NCBI GenBank assembly: GCA_038093515.1
Contig: JBBPSI010000035.1
Coordinates: 1-64,000, forward strand
From: Butyriboletus loyo
Taxonomy: Eukaryota; Basidiomycota; Agaricomycetes; Boletales; Boletaceae
Direction: 5' to 3'
DNA: 64,000 nucleotides
The first letter of the stretch is position 1. Each line of letters begins with the position of its first letter. Positions 34,299 to 44,663 of the stretch are shown in pieces. The position numbers were made by a program, and so were the translations under genes. The notes below the pieces were generated by a model. The model was not told where the DNA came from. It ran no database searches and was given only the letters and a program-made list of their open reading frames with translations.

Positions 34299-34486
34299 CG
34301 AGGACGTGGTCGAGTTCTTTGTCGACGCGTGACAGGGGCTATTTCATAGTAAATGCACGTGACCGGGTATAGATGTTGACTTTACACGTGATCAATTACA
34401 TAATAAACACGCTAGGCCCGGAGCACGCGGTGTCGGTGAGGGTCAGCCACAGCCAGACTTGCACTTCGAGGTGTTAGGCCGTCGAA
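34299..34486. promoter_or_regulatory. divergent promoter of polo kinase with two CACGTG boxes
   Basis: CACGTG occurs at 34356-34361 (TGCACGTGACC) and 34385-34390 (ACACGTGATCA) in a 188-bp promoter. CACGTG is the E-box core bound by bHLH factors; RTCACRTG is the CDE1 site of yeast Cbf1. The same core recurs before separase and condensin. Confidence 0.6.
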
Positions 34487-37229
34487 ATGTCTGCTTATAC
34501 GACTTACGCAAAAATGCCACCTGCGCAACCGCATCCTCAACTACACCGTCGTCCCCCATTTTCGAATGCGATCAACCAAGTCCCACCACCACAAGCGCCC
34601 TCGCCCACCAAGCAGGAAAAAGTCAAGGCTGCCCCGGTCGATCCACCGTTACCGAGACAGAACAGTAAGACCACCCCGCCGTCGCCGCCCAAGGTCATCA
34701 AAGACAAGAACAGACTATTGGAATTCCACCGCGTCGGATTTTTGGGCGAGGTCTGTCCAGATGCCGTCTGGTGTACGTAGCCACGGTATGACATCGTTTG
34801 ACAGGGTGGCTTTGCACGGGTGTATGAAGTCAAGGACGTCCGTGGAACGCGTCTCGCGTGCAAGGTCGTCACCAAGGCGTCCCTCAAGACCAAGAAGGCG
34901 AAGACCAAGGTCGGTCTCTCTCCTCGAACGAATGCTCGTGCTAATGCTCCTTTAGCTCTACGCGGAAATCAAGATTCATCGTTCGTTGGCCCACCCCAAC
35001 ATCGTCCGCTTCTACGAATGTTTTGAAGATGACGATAACGTTTACATGACCCTCGAGCTCTGTCACAGTGGCTCCCTTATGGATATGCTTCGTCGCCGTC
35101 GTCGCTTTACTGAGCCTGAAGCCCGTTTCTTTTTGGTCCAGATCATCGGTGCCTGCAACTACATGCACACCCACCAAGTCATCCACCGTGACCTTAAACT
35201 GGGTAATTTATTCCTCGACGCCAACATGAACATCAAAGTCGGCGACTTTGGTCTTGCTGCGCTCATCGAGAACCCTGGCGAGAGGAAGAAGACTATTTGT
35301 GGCACCCCAAACTACATCGCCCCGGAGGTGCTGTTTGACACAGCAAACGGACACAGCTTTGAAGTCGACACTTGGTCGATTGGCGTCATTCTCTACACTC
35401 TCTTGGTCGGTCGTCCACCTTTTCAAACCAAGGACGTCAAGGACATTTACACGTGAGTGTGCACCACTCCATTGTGTGTTAAGCCTGCTGAACTGCATTC
35501 TAGCCGGATTCGCGACAACGTTTATGAATTCCCACCAGAGAGACGAATCTCAGCCGATGCACGTGAATGCATCACGTCCATTCTAACGCCCGACCCGAAT
35601 CAACGACCAACGCTTCTCGAAATCATCGCCTCCCCCTTTATCGACTACGGTATCGTACCGTCTTTTATTCCCATCGCTGCGCACGATGCACCACCCGACT
35701 TTCGTTACATCACTCGTCCTATGTCAATTGTCAACCTCACCAAGATCAAGAAGGCTGCGCTGCTCGACGATGATCAGGTCACGAACATGGCCGAACCGAG
35801 TGCGCCGTCTGCCAACGTCCAACCCGATAGGGTCAGTAACCCGACCACGTCGAGTATCGCCCAGCAGGAGAAGGAGTTCCAGAAGGCCGTCCAACCTGGT
35901 AGTCCCATCTCCGCACTCCTCAGTTCGGCGAGACAGCCTCTCGTCATGTCCACGACCAACAACACGAAAGAGTCGCCGCTCTTCCGCAAACTCCAAGCCG
36001 CCAAGGAGACCAAATCCTCCCCTCTTCGCACTGTGCGTTCGACGCGTGCGCTGGGGGATATCGAGGAGGAGGAACAAGAGGTACCGCGTGGGACGCGGGA
36101 GAAGAACTTTGACGTGCAGAGGCAAAAGGAGCTCGAGTCTCAAAAGGCGCGGATCGTGGCTCAGATGGCGCCTGTCACGGGACATGGTGCTAACCGGGTC
36201 GAGGAGGAGCAGGAGAACGTACCTCCTGTGCGCAAGGACCTAAAAGGGAAGGAACGTGCGCGGGACGAGCGCAAAGATGCCGTGTCTGTGCAGGATTCGG
36301 ATACGGAGACGCCGCCACAGGTGAATGGATTCGATGCGGCCGCACGAACGTTGACGTTGGCGTTTGATGCCAAGGCGGCGGGCAAGGTGTTTCGCGATCC
36401 GCGCGAGGACGCGTGTCTGCCGGACGAGCGAGTGTTTATCGTTTCATGGGTGGATTACTGCAACAAATATGGAATGGGGTATGCGTTGACGGACGGGTCC
36501 GTGGGCGTACACTTTAATGACAGCACGACGTTGGTCCTCTCAGCGGATAAACAGTGAGTGTTTGTTTGATGGACTTGACGGGTGCGGTTTCTGACGGTCA
36601 TTCAAAGTCATTTCGACTATCTCACGTCTCGTCGGCATGGGCAGGTTTATGTCCGAAAGAGTTACTCGGTATCCGAGTTCCCAGAGGATCTGAAGAACAA
36701 GGTGTATCTGCTCAAACACTTTGAGCGGTACATCATGGACCGACTCTATGGCGACTATGAGTACACGTTTGACGACCTCGATCGGACGAAGGGGATGGAT
36801 TTTGTTCAAAAGTATCTACGGATGAAACACGTCATCGTCTTCAAGATGAGTCACGACGTTCTGCAGGTAAAAAAAAACTTGGTCCGCCATTCCCATCCTA
36901 CGCCCCTGCTGACTTTTGCATCGTAGTTTAACTTTTACGACCACTCGAAAGTTGTTTTGTCTTCGCACGGGTTGCTGGTAACGCACATCGACAAGAATTA
37001 TAAACTGACACGATACACGCTGAGCGAGGTGATGATGCAGGCGTTGCAACCGCCGTCGGCGGACGCGGAACAGGCTAAGTTTCATCAGCGGTTGGTGGAC
37101 AAACTCAAGTATTGCAAGGAGGTATTGACGAGCATACGGAATGCGAGCGCGAGTTCGGGGGTGAGTACGGGTGAGGAAGAGGGGATGGGAGTTGTGACTG
37201 GCAAGGCGTCCAAGCTATCGTTGCGGTAG
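34487..37229 (+). CDS. PLK1: polo-like kinase
   Basis: Six exons (34487-34750, 34805-34909, 34956-35452, 35504-36553, 36608-36866, 36927-37229) give 825 residues. It phosphorylates mitotic proteins at kinetochores, spindle poles and the division site. Kinase domain: GEGGFARV glycine loop at 87-94, Lys108 (ACKVV), HRDLKLGN with Asp202, DFG at 220-222, and Thr236 in [10 protein letters not shown], which matches the activating T-loop site of PLK1. A long linker with Lys/Glu-rich helix follows. Two polo boxes close the protein: [10 protein letters not shown] with Trp604, and the His731-x-Lys733 phosphopeptide pincer (DHSKVVLSS). The C-terminal 3/6 exons are duplicated at 4001-5091. Divergent promoter carries two E-boxes. 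Confidence 0.95.
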
Positions 37230-38097
37230 AGGGCGTTTAATCGCATTGTGTTGGGTTTGGATTTTCTTTTTTCGCTTTTGAAACCCGTGGACGTCATCGT
37301 TGTCGTATATCCGTTGCATTTCATTTCCTATATGGATCATATCTGCATGCGCTTGATGGTTGTCTGTCGAACGGTTTTTGTGTGGATCTGTTCGTTCATT
37401 GCTACTACGGCTCAGGTTCGTAACTTCAATGAGCTCCTTCGCATGTACTTGTAGTTCATTTCGATTACAGACCCGTGTTATGCATGATCTGACCGAACGT
37501 CGACGTTGTATGATCGGAAATTCGATGGAGGAGCTCGAGTTGGTTTGATGAGCTTCTGCTCGCCAGAATGGACAAATTCGGTAAAGTACGTACATATAAC
37601 GATCTGCGTTTCAAATCAGCAGGCCAGGCATGTTGTCATTTCCTCGACAAGTGTTGGCATTGGAGCCACTCATGCCGTTGGCTTTCGTCTTCTGAGTTCG
37701 GATTGGAGTTTTAGATGAAGCCCTCTCCGTAAGTACTATGGTTCCACTTTCATCGCTTCTCGTCAAGCGGTAATTATTACATACAGTTGGGCTCATAGAA
37801 TGCAATTATTATGTACCGCTTGATCGGAAGCAACGAAAGGGGATCTGCGTGTCGTTAGGCGAGCCGAACTAACCACCAGACGGGAAGCGATGAAAACCAG
37901 GAATCCGCATGTCTTTAGGCGAGCCGAACTAACCAAGGTCCGAAGTAGCGCTTCTGTCTGAATTGACGAAAAGGGGAATCATGAAAAGGTATAAAAGCCT
38001 CGTTGGCAGAGCTCGAGTCGTTCAACAGCTTGAACATCTACTTCAGCTTCTCAGCCCTAGTTCATTCACCTCACGAATTCACCTACTCAATATCACT
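37230..38097. other. intergenic region with SSP-C promoter
   Basis: Polo-kinase 3' flank followed by the SSP-C promoter. TATAAAA stands at 37990-37996, about 100 bp before the start codon. A gcgagccgaactaacca string occurs twice (near 37859 and 37919), a small local duplication. Confidence 0.5.
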
Positions 38098-38422
38098 ATG
38101 CAATTCGTCAAGAGCTTCCTCGTCCTTGCTGCTGCTGCCGCCCTGGCGTCTGCGACTGTCGAGAAACGCACTGTATGTCGTTTCACTTCCTTGACAATAA
38201 AGCAATAATGGGTGACCGTAGTTTTCTCCACAGGAGGGCGCCCTCCTCCGGCGCGAGTTTCCTAACTGCGAGCCGATGCCGAGCTGCAGTGACCCCGGTA
38301 AACCAACCTCGTTAGTACTAAAAGCAATCCGCTAATACGCGTATTCAACCACAGAATGCAATGGTGAAACCCTTGTGCACGAATGCGTATCTGGAAGCTG
38401 GCAAGGTTGCTATTGTACCTAG
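38098..38422 (+). CDS. SSP-C, small six-cysteine secreted protein with Kex2 site
   Basis: Exons 38098-38172, 38234-38297 and 38355-38422 give 68 residues. Signal peptide at 1-19 with an all-alanine core, then TVEKR with Kex2 cleavage after 24; a second Arg-Arg at 31-32 could trim the product further. Six cysteines follow with spacing C37-x5-C-x4-C-x8-C-x7-C-x-C, the same scaffold as SSP-A and SSP-D. Mature residues between cysteines are mostly different, while the introns and 5' leader are still clearly alignable. Function is unknown; a secreted effector or antimicrobial role is an inference from size, cysteines and processing. SSP-B at 5747 is its dead duplicate. Confidence 0.75.
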
Positions 38423-39464
38423 GCTTCCGGGCTTCGTGTAGAGAGAGGGCCAACTCGATCGTCTTTTTGAAGTCGCTATCAACGTGCTTCATTTCGTCCC
38501 TGCGTCCTCCGTTGTCTCTTCTTGATTCCTTGATAATTTGTTACTGGTGCAATGGTATACCTCATGTTTGGTTGTGCATCTCACAAAACTTGTTGCCAGT
38601 AAAACTCGCCATGCTTTCTTGTACGTTTGGACTGTTCGAAGTCGTCAGTAAAACAGTCACAAGTTGGCCTACATATATATCCGCGTTTGGCAAGCGCACA
38701 GTCTATGCAAAAGTGGCCGTGTGAATTGCCCTTCAGACTCTGGACGACTATGTTGTGAGACATGCTCCGTTTCGTTCCTGTGTTCTCAGACGTTTACCCC
38801 AACGATTTGTGCCGATGCAAAATGCTTCATGTTCGATTGTGTGCCTCGCGAAATTTGTTGTCGCTAACAAACGCGACGAACGGCATTCTGCTCGCCAGAA
38901 TGGACAAATGCGGTAAAGTAGGTAGGAGCCACTCATGCCGTTGGACTTCGTCTTCTGAGTTTGGATTGGAGTTTCAGATTTGAAGCCCTCTTCGTAAGTA
39001 TCGGACCCACTTGTCCCATAGGCGCATAGTAACGTGACCGCTTGACTGCTCTACCACAGGTTATGATTGGACGATGGCCAGCAAAAGAGGAAAATTCAGG
39101 GTCTCACCACATCAGACGGAGGGCCAGTTCCTCGGCTAACTCGGTTCGCTTTGCAGATCAGTGCAAAGGCGCTATGCCGCATTGAATCTGACCAAAAGGG
39201 GCATGATGAGGCCAACTAGTATTACCGCTTTACGGGAAGCGATGACAATGAATCCGCATGTCGTTAGGAGCTAACCACCTACTAGGCCCAATTGAGGCCT
39301 CTGAAGCCTTCCTAGCGCTATTGGCTGAGATGACGAAAAGGGGAATCATGAAAAGGTATATAGGCCTCGTTGGCAGAGCCCGAGTCGTTCAACAGCTTGA
39401 ACACCCGCTTCAGCTTTTCAGCCCTAGTCCATTCATCTCACGAATCCACCTACTTAATATCACT
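38423..39464. other. interval between SSP-C and SSP-D with repeated 3'-flank relics
   Basis: Two segments (38470-38620 and 38760-38875) each resemble the SSP 3' flank (compare 2740-2880), sharing gtgcttcatt, gatttgtgc..atgc and tgtgtctcgcgaaacttgtt. They look like leftovers of former SSP copies. The SSP-D TATA box stands at about 39357. Confidence 0.55.
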
Positions 39465-39808
39465 ATGCAATTCGTCAAGAGCTTCACCGTCCTTGCTGCT
39501 GCCGCCGCCGTGGCGTGCGCGATGCCTGCCGTGGAGAAGCGTGCTGTGTGTTGGGCTCACTTTGTTGACAATTAAAAGAACCATCGCTGATCGCAGCTTT
39601 CTCCACAGGATGATGTTCTCGAGCGACAGCTTCCTAGTAACTGCCCTCCGGGGCCGCCAAATTGCCTTGACCCCTGTAAATCCACTCGTCGTTACTAGAA
39701 GCGATTCGCTAACATGCGTACTCGATCACAGACTGTAGCGGTGGAATCCCCACCTTCAACGGCGTATGCCAAGGTGGACCCTACGTCGGCTGCCCTTGCA
39801 TTATATAG
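39465..39808 (+). CDS. SSP-D, small six-cysteine secreted protein with Kex2 site
   Basis: Exons 39465-39545, 39609-39675 and 39732-39808 give 74 residues with the layout of SSP-A: signal peptide, Kex2 site VEKR at 23-26 and six cysteines (C39-x6-C-x4-C-x10-C-x7-C-x-C). Between SSP-A and SSP-D I count 17 base changes in the 144 coding bases of exons 2-3, of which 14 alter an amino acid, against 3 changes in 119 intron bases. All cysteines and the GGPY.GCPC end are unchanged. The function is not known. Confidence 0.75.
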
Positions 39809-40340
39809 AGGGACGACTAGACCGTCTTTGGGGATTGTTGTGAGGTCGTTACCGACGTGCTTCGTTCCGTTCCTGCGCTCTCGGATGTCCCGTCTTTACC
39901 CCAACGATTTGTGCTGGTGTAGAATGCTTCACGTTTGGTTGTGTGTCTCGCGAAACTTGTTGCCGCTAAAACTCACTTGTACGTTTGGAGGGACTCGAGG
40001 CCGGGGGTCTAAAAAAACATGGGTAAGTGATTGAAAAATACTGTCGTGTTGATGCCGAGGGTAGCATATAAGTCAAGTCTCTCGGCACGTCCAAGTGCGC
40101 TGTGACGCCTCAAGTTCTTTTGTGGACGACGATGCAATTATTTTTTTCTTGCACAAAAGCTGTTTTTTTTTTCTCGCGGCGAGTTCGAACATCGTTTGTA
40201 AGTAGCAGCCTGGTATCATTAGCGTATACCCGATGGGTCGGGTGAATACCACATTTACTCAGTGACATTCACGACTCTGCGGCAGGTAGATGATGTTTCT
40301 TGAGTGTCTGGAATCTACATCGAACAGCGTGGTACTCGGA
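39809..40340. other. SSP-D 3' flank
   Basis: Homologous to 2701-3109 except for about 110 extra bases near 40160-40270. Probably the two facing 3' UTRs; no gene. Confidence 0.45.
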
Positions 40341-40773
40341 CTATTTGCTACCAGGCTCTCCGACGTACGACCCAGAGGATGTACATGCGTTGGTGTAGGT
40401 ATTCCACGGGTTATTGTATGGCTCGCATTTGGAATTGTCTCCGATGTACAACCCGTCACAGGCCGCTGGTCCTCCAGTCTGATAGAACGCCTATAGATAC
40501 ATGGGTGAGCATTCGTAAGTTCGTTTACCAGAGAAAGCCAACACGAACATCCCATCCATATGCCTGCAGTTCTCCAGTGAACACGCAGCCATCGTAGGTA
40601 CCGGGAGTCGCAGCAGACGGGTAATAGCAGGTAATAGTGTTACCCTCGCATGTCCAAGAATAGAGACATCCCCCGGTGCTGCAGTTGGGGCAAGCGAGGC
40701 AATATGCGGAGACCCCTGTGGAGAGCGACAGCAATGTCGCTGTTAGAGCTGCAACGAGTGTAAAGCGGGTCAT
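40341..40773 (-). CDS. CRP-2, ten-cysteine secreted protein
   Basis: Exons 40549-40773 and 40341-40490 with a 58-nt intron give 124 residues, the same model as CRP-1. Signal peptide 1-23, then a YCLACPNC start and ten cysteines. Differences from CRP-1 in the coding exons are few (for example Thr9 to Ala, Ser57 to Gly, Val87 to Asp), so this gene is far better conserved than the neighbouring SSP pair. No family recognised. Its intron donor is GTTCGT where CRP-1 has GTTTGT. Confidence 0.65.
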
Positions 40774-42441
40774 TCTTTCTCTTTGAGGCAGCCTTTTTCG
40801 TCGCGAGTAAGACCTTGAAACGACAAGGGGGGCTATGCCAGTGATCGAGACTCACCTGAACGTTTACTTTGTCGTTCGAGCTTGCTTACTCTGGAGAACG
40901 GTACGCTCTCTTATACCCCTCGCCATCGTAAACACGGCTCCCGCGCCGTGGCAACAATTCAGTCGTTCTACCCCACGCACGTCGGCCACCAGAGGACCTG
41001 TGAGTGACCGGAGCGTCACGAGGATAAGTGAAGTCGGTTGCCGTACAGTCTGGGAGTCATCCAGGCCACTGATCGTCGACATGTCAAAATCCCTCCGCGG
41101 AATTCATTCTGGCATGTGTACTCGCAGAGCGTCTACCTACCTTTCGTGGATGTTTGTTCTGGCTTTTTTATATATCTGCGGCACGCTCTCTCAGCCTGGT
41201 GGTGCTACGCTAATTTGCCCCACGAGTCTTCACGGACACGGTTGGGGATCTCTTGCGTATTGATTGTGTTATCCTCGGGTTCAATCAAATGAATCGTACT
41301 CCGTCACTGTGAATTCAAACCACCATCTCCATAATTGTCAGACGACGTGAGTACATACGGAATTAGAACTACCCAGCGTGAATGCACACAGAGTGAACAT
41401 TCGAAGGACAGCGTCCAGTGGTTGAGGCAGGCATTTCCCTGGTCGTTGGGAAGGGGATCCAAAAATGCGGCTTGGGCAGGCTCAGCAGGTCGCACTCACA
41501 CGAGTGGAGAGTGCCAGCAAGCTTGAGACGACAGTGACAGCGACCGAGAGTCTGGAACAAAACGTTATTTTCTAGCCACGCGTCACCCACCGTGCCGTAG
41601 ATTAAGAACGTCTCACGTTTACGAAGAAGGCGAGGTTAGCTGACTGGTCTGGTCATCGCACCAGCGCTCTCATAGTAAGATAACCGGCCCATAGCTTCTA
41701 CCATTCTGAGAGACCACCAGAAACAACGGGGTGAATGGATTCATTACAGCACGAATGCATGTTCCACCACGGACGAGGGAAAGTACACGCTCATTTGGCC
41801 TGCCACACGAAGAGGGTGCTACACCAGGGCGGCCGATACACATGCGACCCGGTCACCGGTTGTCATGTAAATTGATTCGACTTGTCTTCTAATAATGGCG
41901 ATCCCACTGAAACCTGGGGAAAGACGTCGTTGTAAGCCTGGCGCAGTGATATATCGGGCGGAAGCACTAAGTAACGAGACTTTTAAATTACTTCTCGATG
42001 CCGGAGCTAAGATGCGTCGTTACGACAATAACCTCGCTTCTGCGGAGAAGATCATGTGAGAGCTCATTCCCGCCAATAACGACGTAGTTCGAGTGTGAGC
42101 TGCACGCAAGAAAGAAGTTAATCGAAACGGCTGTATCATACTCACCGAGGAGATGGCTAAGATGTAGGGGAGCTTCAAGCAGACGTGGGGCGCAGTTCAA
42201 GTCCGTGATATTAATGATCGCGATCTAGTAGGCGGACTGGCACTAGTAACGGTGTCTGGCATTGACAGATTCTGCTGGTGATAGTAAGTACTGTGACTGG
42301 CGGCCTAGTAGAAGGGCTGGCTCTAGGCTAAATAGTCTCAGCCAGGCAGTTTGCACTTTTGCTGATGCGATGTCCGATACATCCTACTCGGTTATTTGAA
42401 CGCGGCTTGTTTACGTCGTCCAGCGAGTCAACAGCCCGAAG
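40774..42441. other. CRP-2 upstream region and gene-free stretch
   Basis: To 41235 it parallels 3543-4001, with the TATA-type box and possible leader intron of CRP-2. From 41236 to 42441 I see no gene and no clear repeat. Confidence 0.4.
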
Positions 42442-44587
42442 TCACTGGAACAAATAGTCTAACATTTCGACGTCGTGGTCAGCGAGAATCAACTCGCCAT
42501 CAAGCGCGCCCTCCGGTCGTCGCAAACCCACTCCACGATTCACGTTCATGGGATATCGTACCTTGCCAATCTTGCCCGACCAGTCAAAGTCGACCAACAT
42601 CCATCCCAATCGATCCGTCGTCACCATCAGGTTCGCATCACGTACATCTCCATATACTAAATTCATCTGGTGAAGATCTATTAGCTTCCTTCTAAGCTCG
42701 TCTCTCAGCCTATCTTTCTGTTCGTGGGAGAGGCTGCGCTTAATATCGTGAAGACATTCGTACTCCTCGAGAAAATCCATGACGACCATGTGCCACCCTC
42801 CGGATGGCATCGAGTCCCCTTAGCAATGGTGAGATTCCCCAGGCTGCGCACTGCTGATGCACCGCCCAAGCGTATGTCCGCACAAACTTAATGCAGAGTT
42901 GCTCGCCAGCATCCGTCTTCATGACGAAGAGCAGCTTGCTGGCTTCCAGAGTACGGATGTACCTGAATCGCATCTGGTCCTTCCCGTCCAAGCTCGTGTA
43001 GCAGCGAGGATGCGGAAACCCTGGCTGCGAGTCCTTGAAGTCTGCAGGTGCCTGATCAAACTTCTCGTAGAGCTCCTTTAGTGATCGGTAGGCCTTCGTG
43101 AATGCACTGATACGACGAGCGGCAGATTGGCGCATCATGGTATCGGTTGGATGCCAGAACAACGGCAGAACGGTGGAGAGAATTTGGTGATCGGATTCGC
43201 AGCAGAACCCACCAAAGAGGATGATTGTGAGACAAGGACAGTTGAACTGCGCGCCCTTCATGAAGGTTTTCTTCACCTCATCTTTGCTTCCTGCTATGCA
43301 GTAGAGTATTGCTTGGCAGTAGGGCTCAACGCCTTTAGAACCGACTTCAGATTTCACCTCCAAGGTCGTGTACCGACGACCGTTCACGTGCACATCTCCA
43401 TCGGTGTGGTAACCAGCAACAGAGCTGGGTACAATCTCTATGCTACGGCGGCGCAAGATGTCGATTAATGCTTCCTGTCGCTGGCTCTCGTTTTCGAAGA
43501 ACTTGGACATTTGTGAGGAAATTTCCAAAACAGAAGTATTATCCTCGCTGGTGAGCTCATGAGTGCGACGGTCGTCGACGAACTGGCCGCAGACGGGGTA
43601 CAATAGCGTGACTAGGATGGTTGGAGCACTGTCAGGGGGTCCACTCGATCCTGCGATTAGTCGACTGTAAGGTCTTGAAATCTGAGGCTTCTCCTTGCGT
43701 TGAAGGGTTCTTTCTCGGACTGTGATCCCACGTCTGGATGTACTTCAATGGCGAGTGGACGGCAGAAGGGACAGCTGAAAAGCTGCCTCCTGCAATACAA
43801 CACCCAGAGCTTGGGTAAGTACGACTCAACACTGTCGTGGGTACAAACACGCACCGAAACTGGGTGCGTTGAGGATGATGAACCACTGCCCCTCCCCAGA
43901 GGAGGGGAAGAGCCCGGATAATTTCTGCAATGCGCCAAGACATGGTTGGTCTCCCAACGCGATCATTCTAAGCTTGTCTTCGACATCTTCGTAGTCTGGG
44001 AGGGAGACTTTGTAAAGCTCGAGAGCGTCGACGTCGACGTCACGGAAATCCACCGGCTTCTTGCCTCTTTGAGATCTGTGACAGTCCCTGTGCTCGAAGT
44101 TTTGATGGGGAAGACTTGATCGATCTTGTGACCGCGCACCCAGCAATTAAGAGCTGTGTCTGGGATGAAGATAGAGTGTTTAGCTGCGTGTGAATCTAGT
44201 TCTTCGTCAAAATGGCAACATACGCGAACCGAGATTGGGTACATGAACGATAATGAGGCTATCGGATGGGTTCGGGTTGGATCATTTGCGTTGTGAGCTG
44301 AGGCGTTGTTTACCCTAGAACTTTCACTTCTCGAGCGTGGCTTCAAAGTGTTCGTCATTGGGCATGGGGATGCAGTAGAGATCGAGATTGGCCGCATGCA
44401 CATCGCGAAACTCGACTGAGTTCTCGTCTTTTATGACCTTTTTAAGGCCGGTGACAGTCTGTGTCGTTGAAATGCTGACCTGAAGGAGCCTCCAAGGATC
44501 ATCGTAGACCCAACACTCGAGCGCGAGTGTATCCATGCTGTGGCACCAGGCGAACAACTTAGGGAGAACGACTTCGGTCGAGATCAT
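42442..44587 (-). pseudogene. broken crinkler-type gene: two ubiquitin-like headers, nuclease-like and kinase domains
   Basis: Four parts follow in order on the minus strand. A crinkler-type N-terminal ubiquitin-like header (LECWVYDD, VTGLKKVIKDE, FRDVHAANLDLY) lies at 44330-44587, and a second header (LNCWVRG, VTDLKE, DFRDVDVDALELYKVSLP) at about 43890-44200. Then comes a PD-(D/E)xK nuclease-like domain (TDGDV and LEVKSE) at 43250-43500, and a kinase-like domain with GDVRDANLMV and VDFDWSG at 42500-42660. This combination is known in fungal crinkler-like proteins. Frame breaks occur after header 1 (TGA), within header 2 (near 44068), before the nuclease part (near 43635) and before the kinase lobe (near 42810). 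Some could be unseen introns, but not all, so I call it a pseudogene. It starts 76 bp from separase, on the opposite strand. Confidence 0.7.
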
Positions 44588-44663
44588 TTAGCGCACTCCA
44601 CGCCGATCACGTGACTCGACGCGTCTTGTGTCTCGTTGCTGCCAACCATACCTTGAAACTTCA
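44588..44663. promoter_or_regulatory. 76-bp divergent promoter of separase with a CACGTG box
   Basis: GATCACGTGAC (core 44608-44613) fits the CDE1/E-box consensus. Only 76 bp separate the broken crinkler-type gene from the separase start codon, so most of the separase promoter may overlap the neighbour. Confidence 0.6.

Larger units (their letters stand above)
36104..38441. repeat. parental copy of duplicated block 2
   Basis: Source of 4001-6081. It starts inside polo-kinase exon 4, covers exons 5-6 and the 3' flank, and ends just after the SSP-C stop codon. As the upstream kinase gene is complete only here, this is the original. Confidence 0.92.
39166..41235. repeat. parental copy of duplicated block 1
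   Basis: Source of 2088-4001, carrying SSP-D and CRP-2. It follows block 2 directly apart from the 38441-39166 interval, which has no counterpart in the left copy. Confidence 0.9.

Noticed and set aside
35724..36185. 153-codon frame antisense to polo kinase, and a 185-codon sense frame at 35686
   Set aside because: Both lie inside an exon with a certain reading frame and consist of low-complexity Arg/Leu/Ser.
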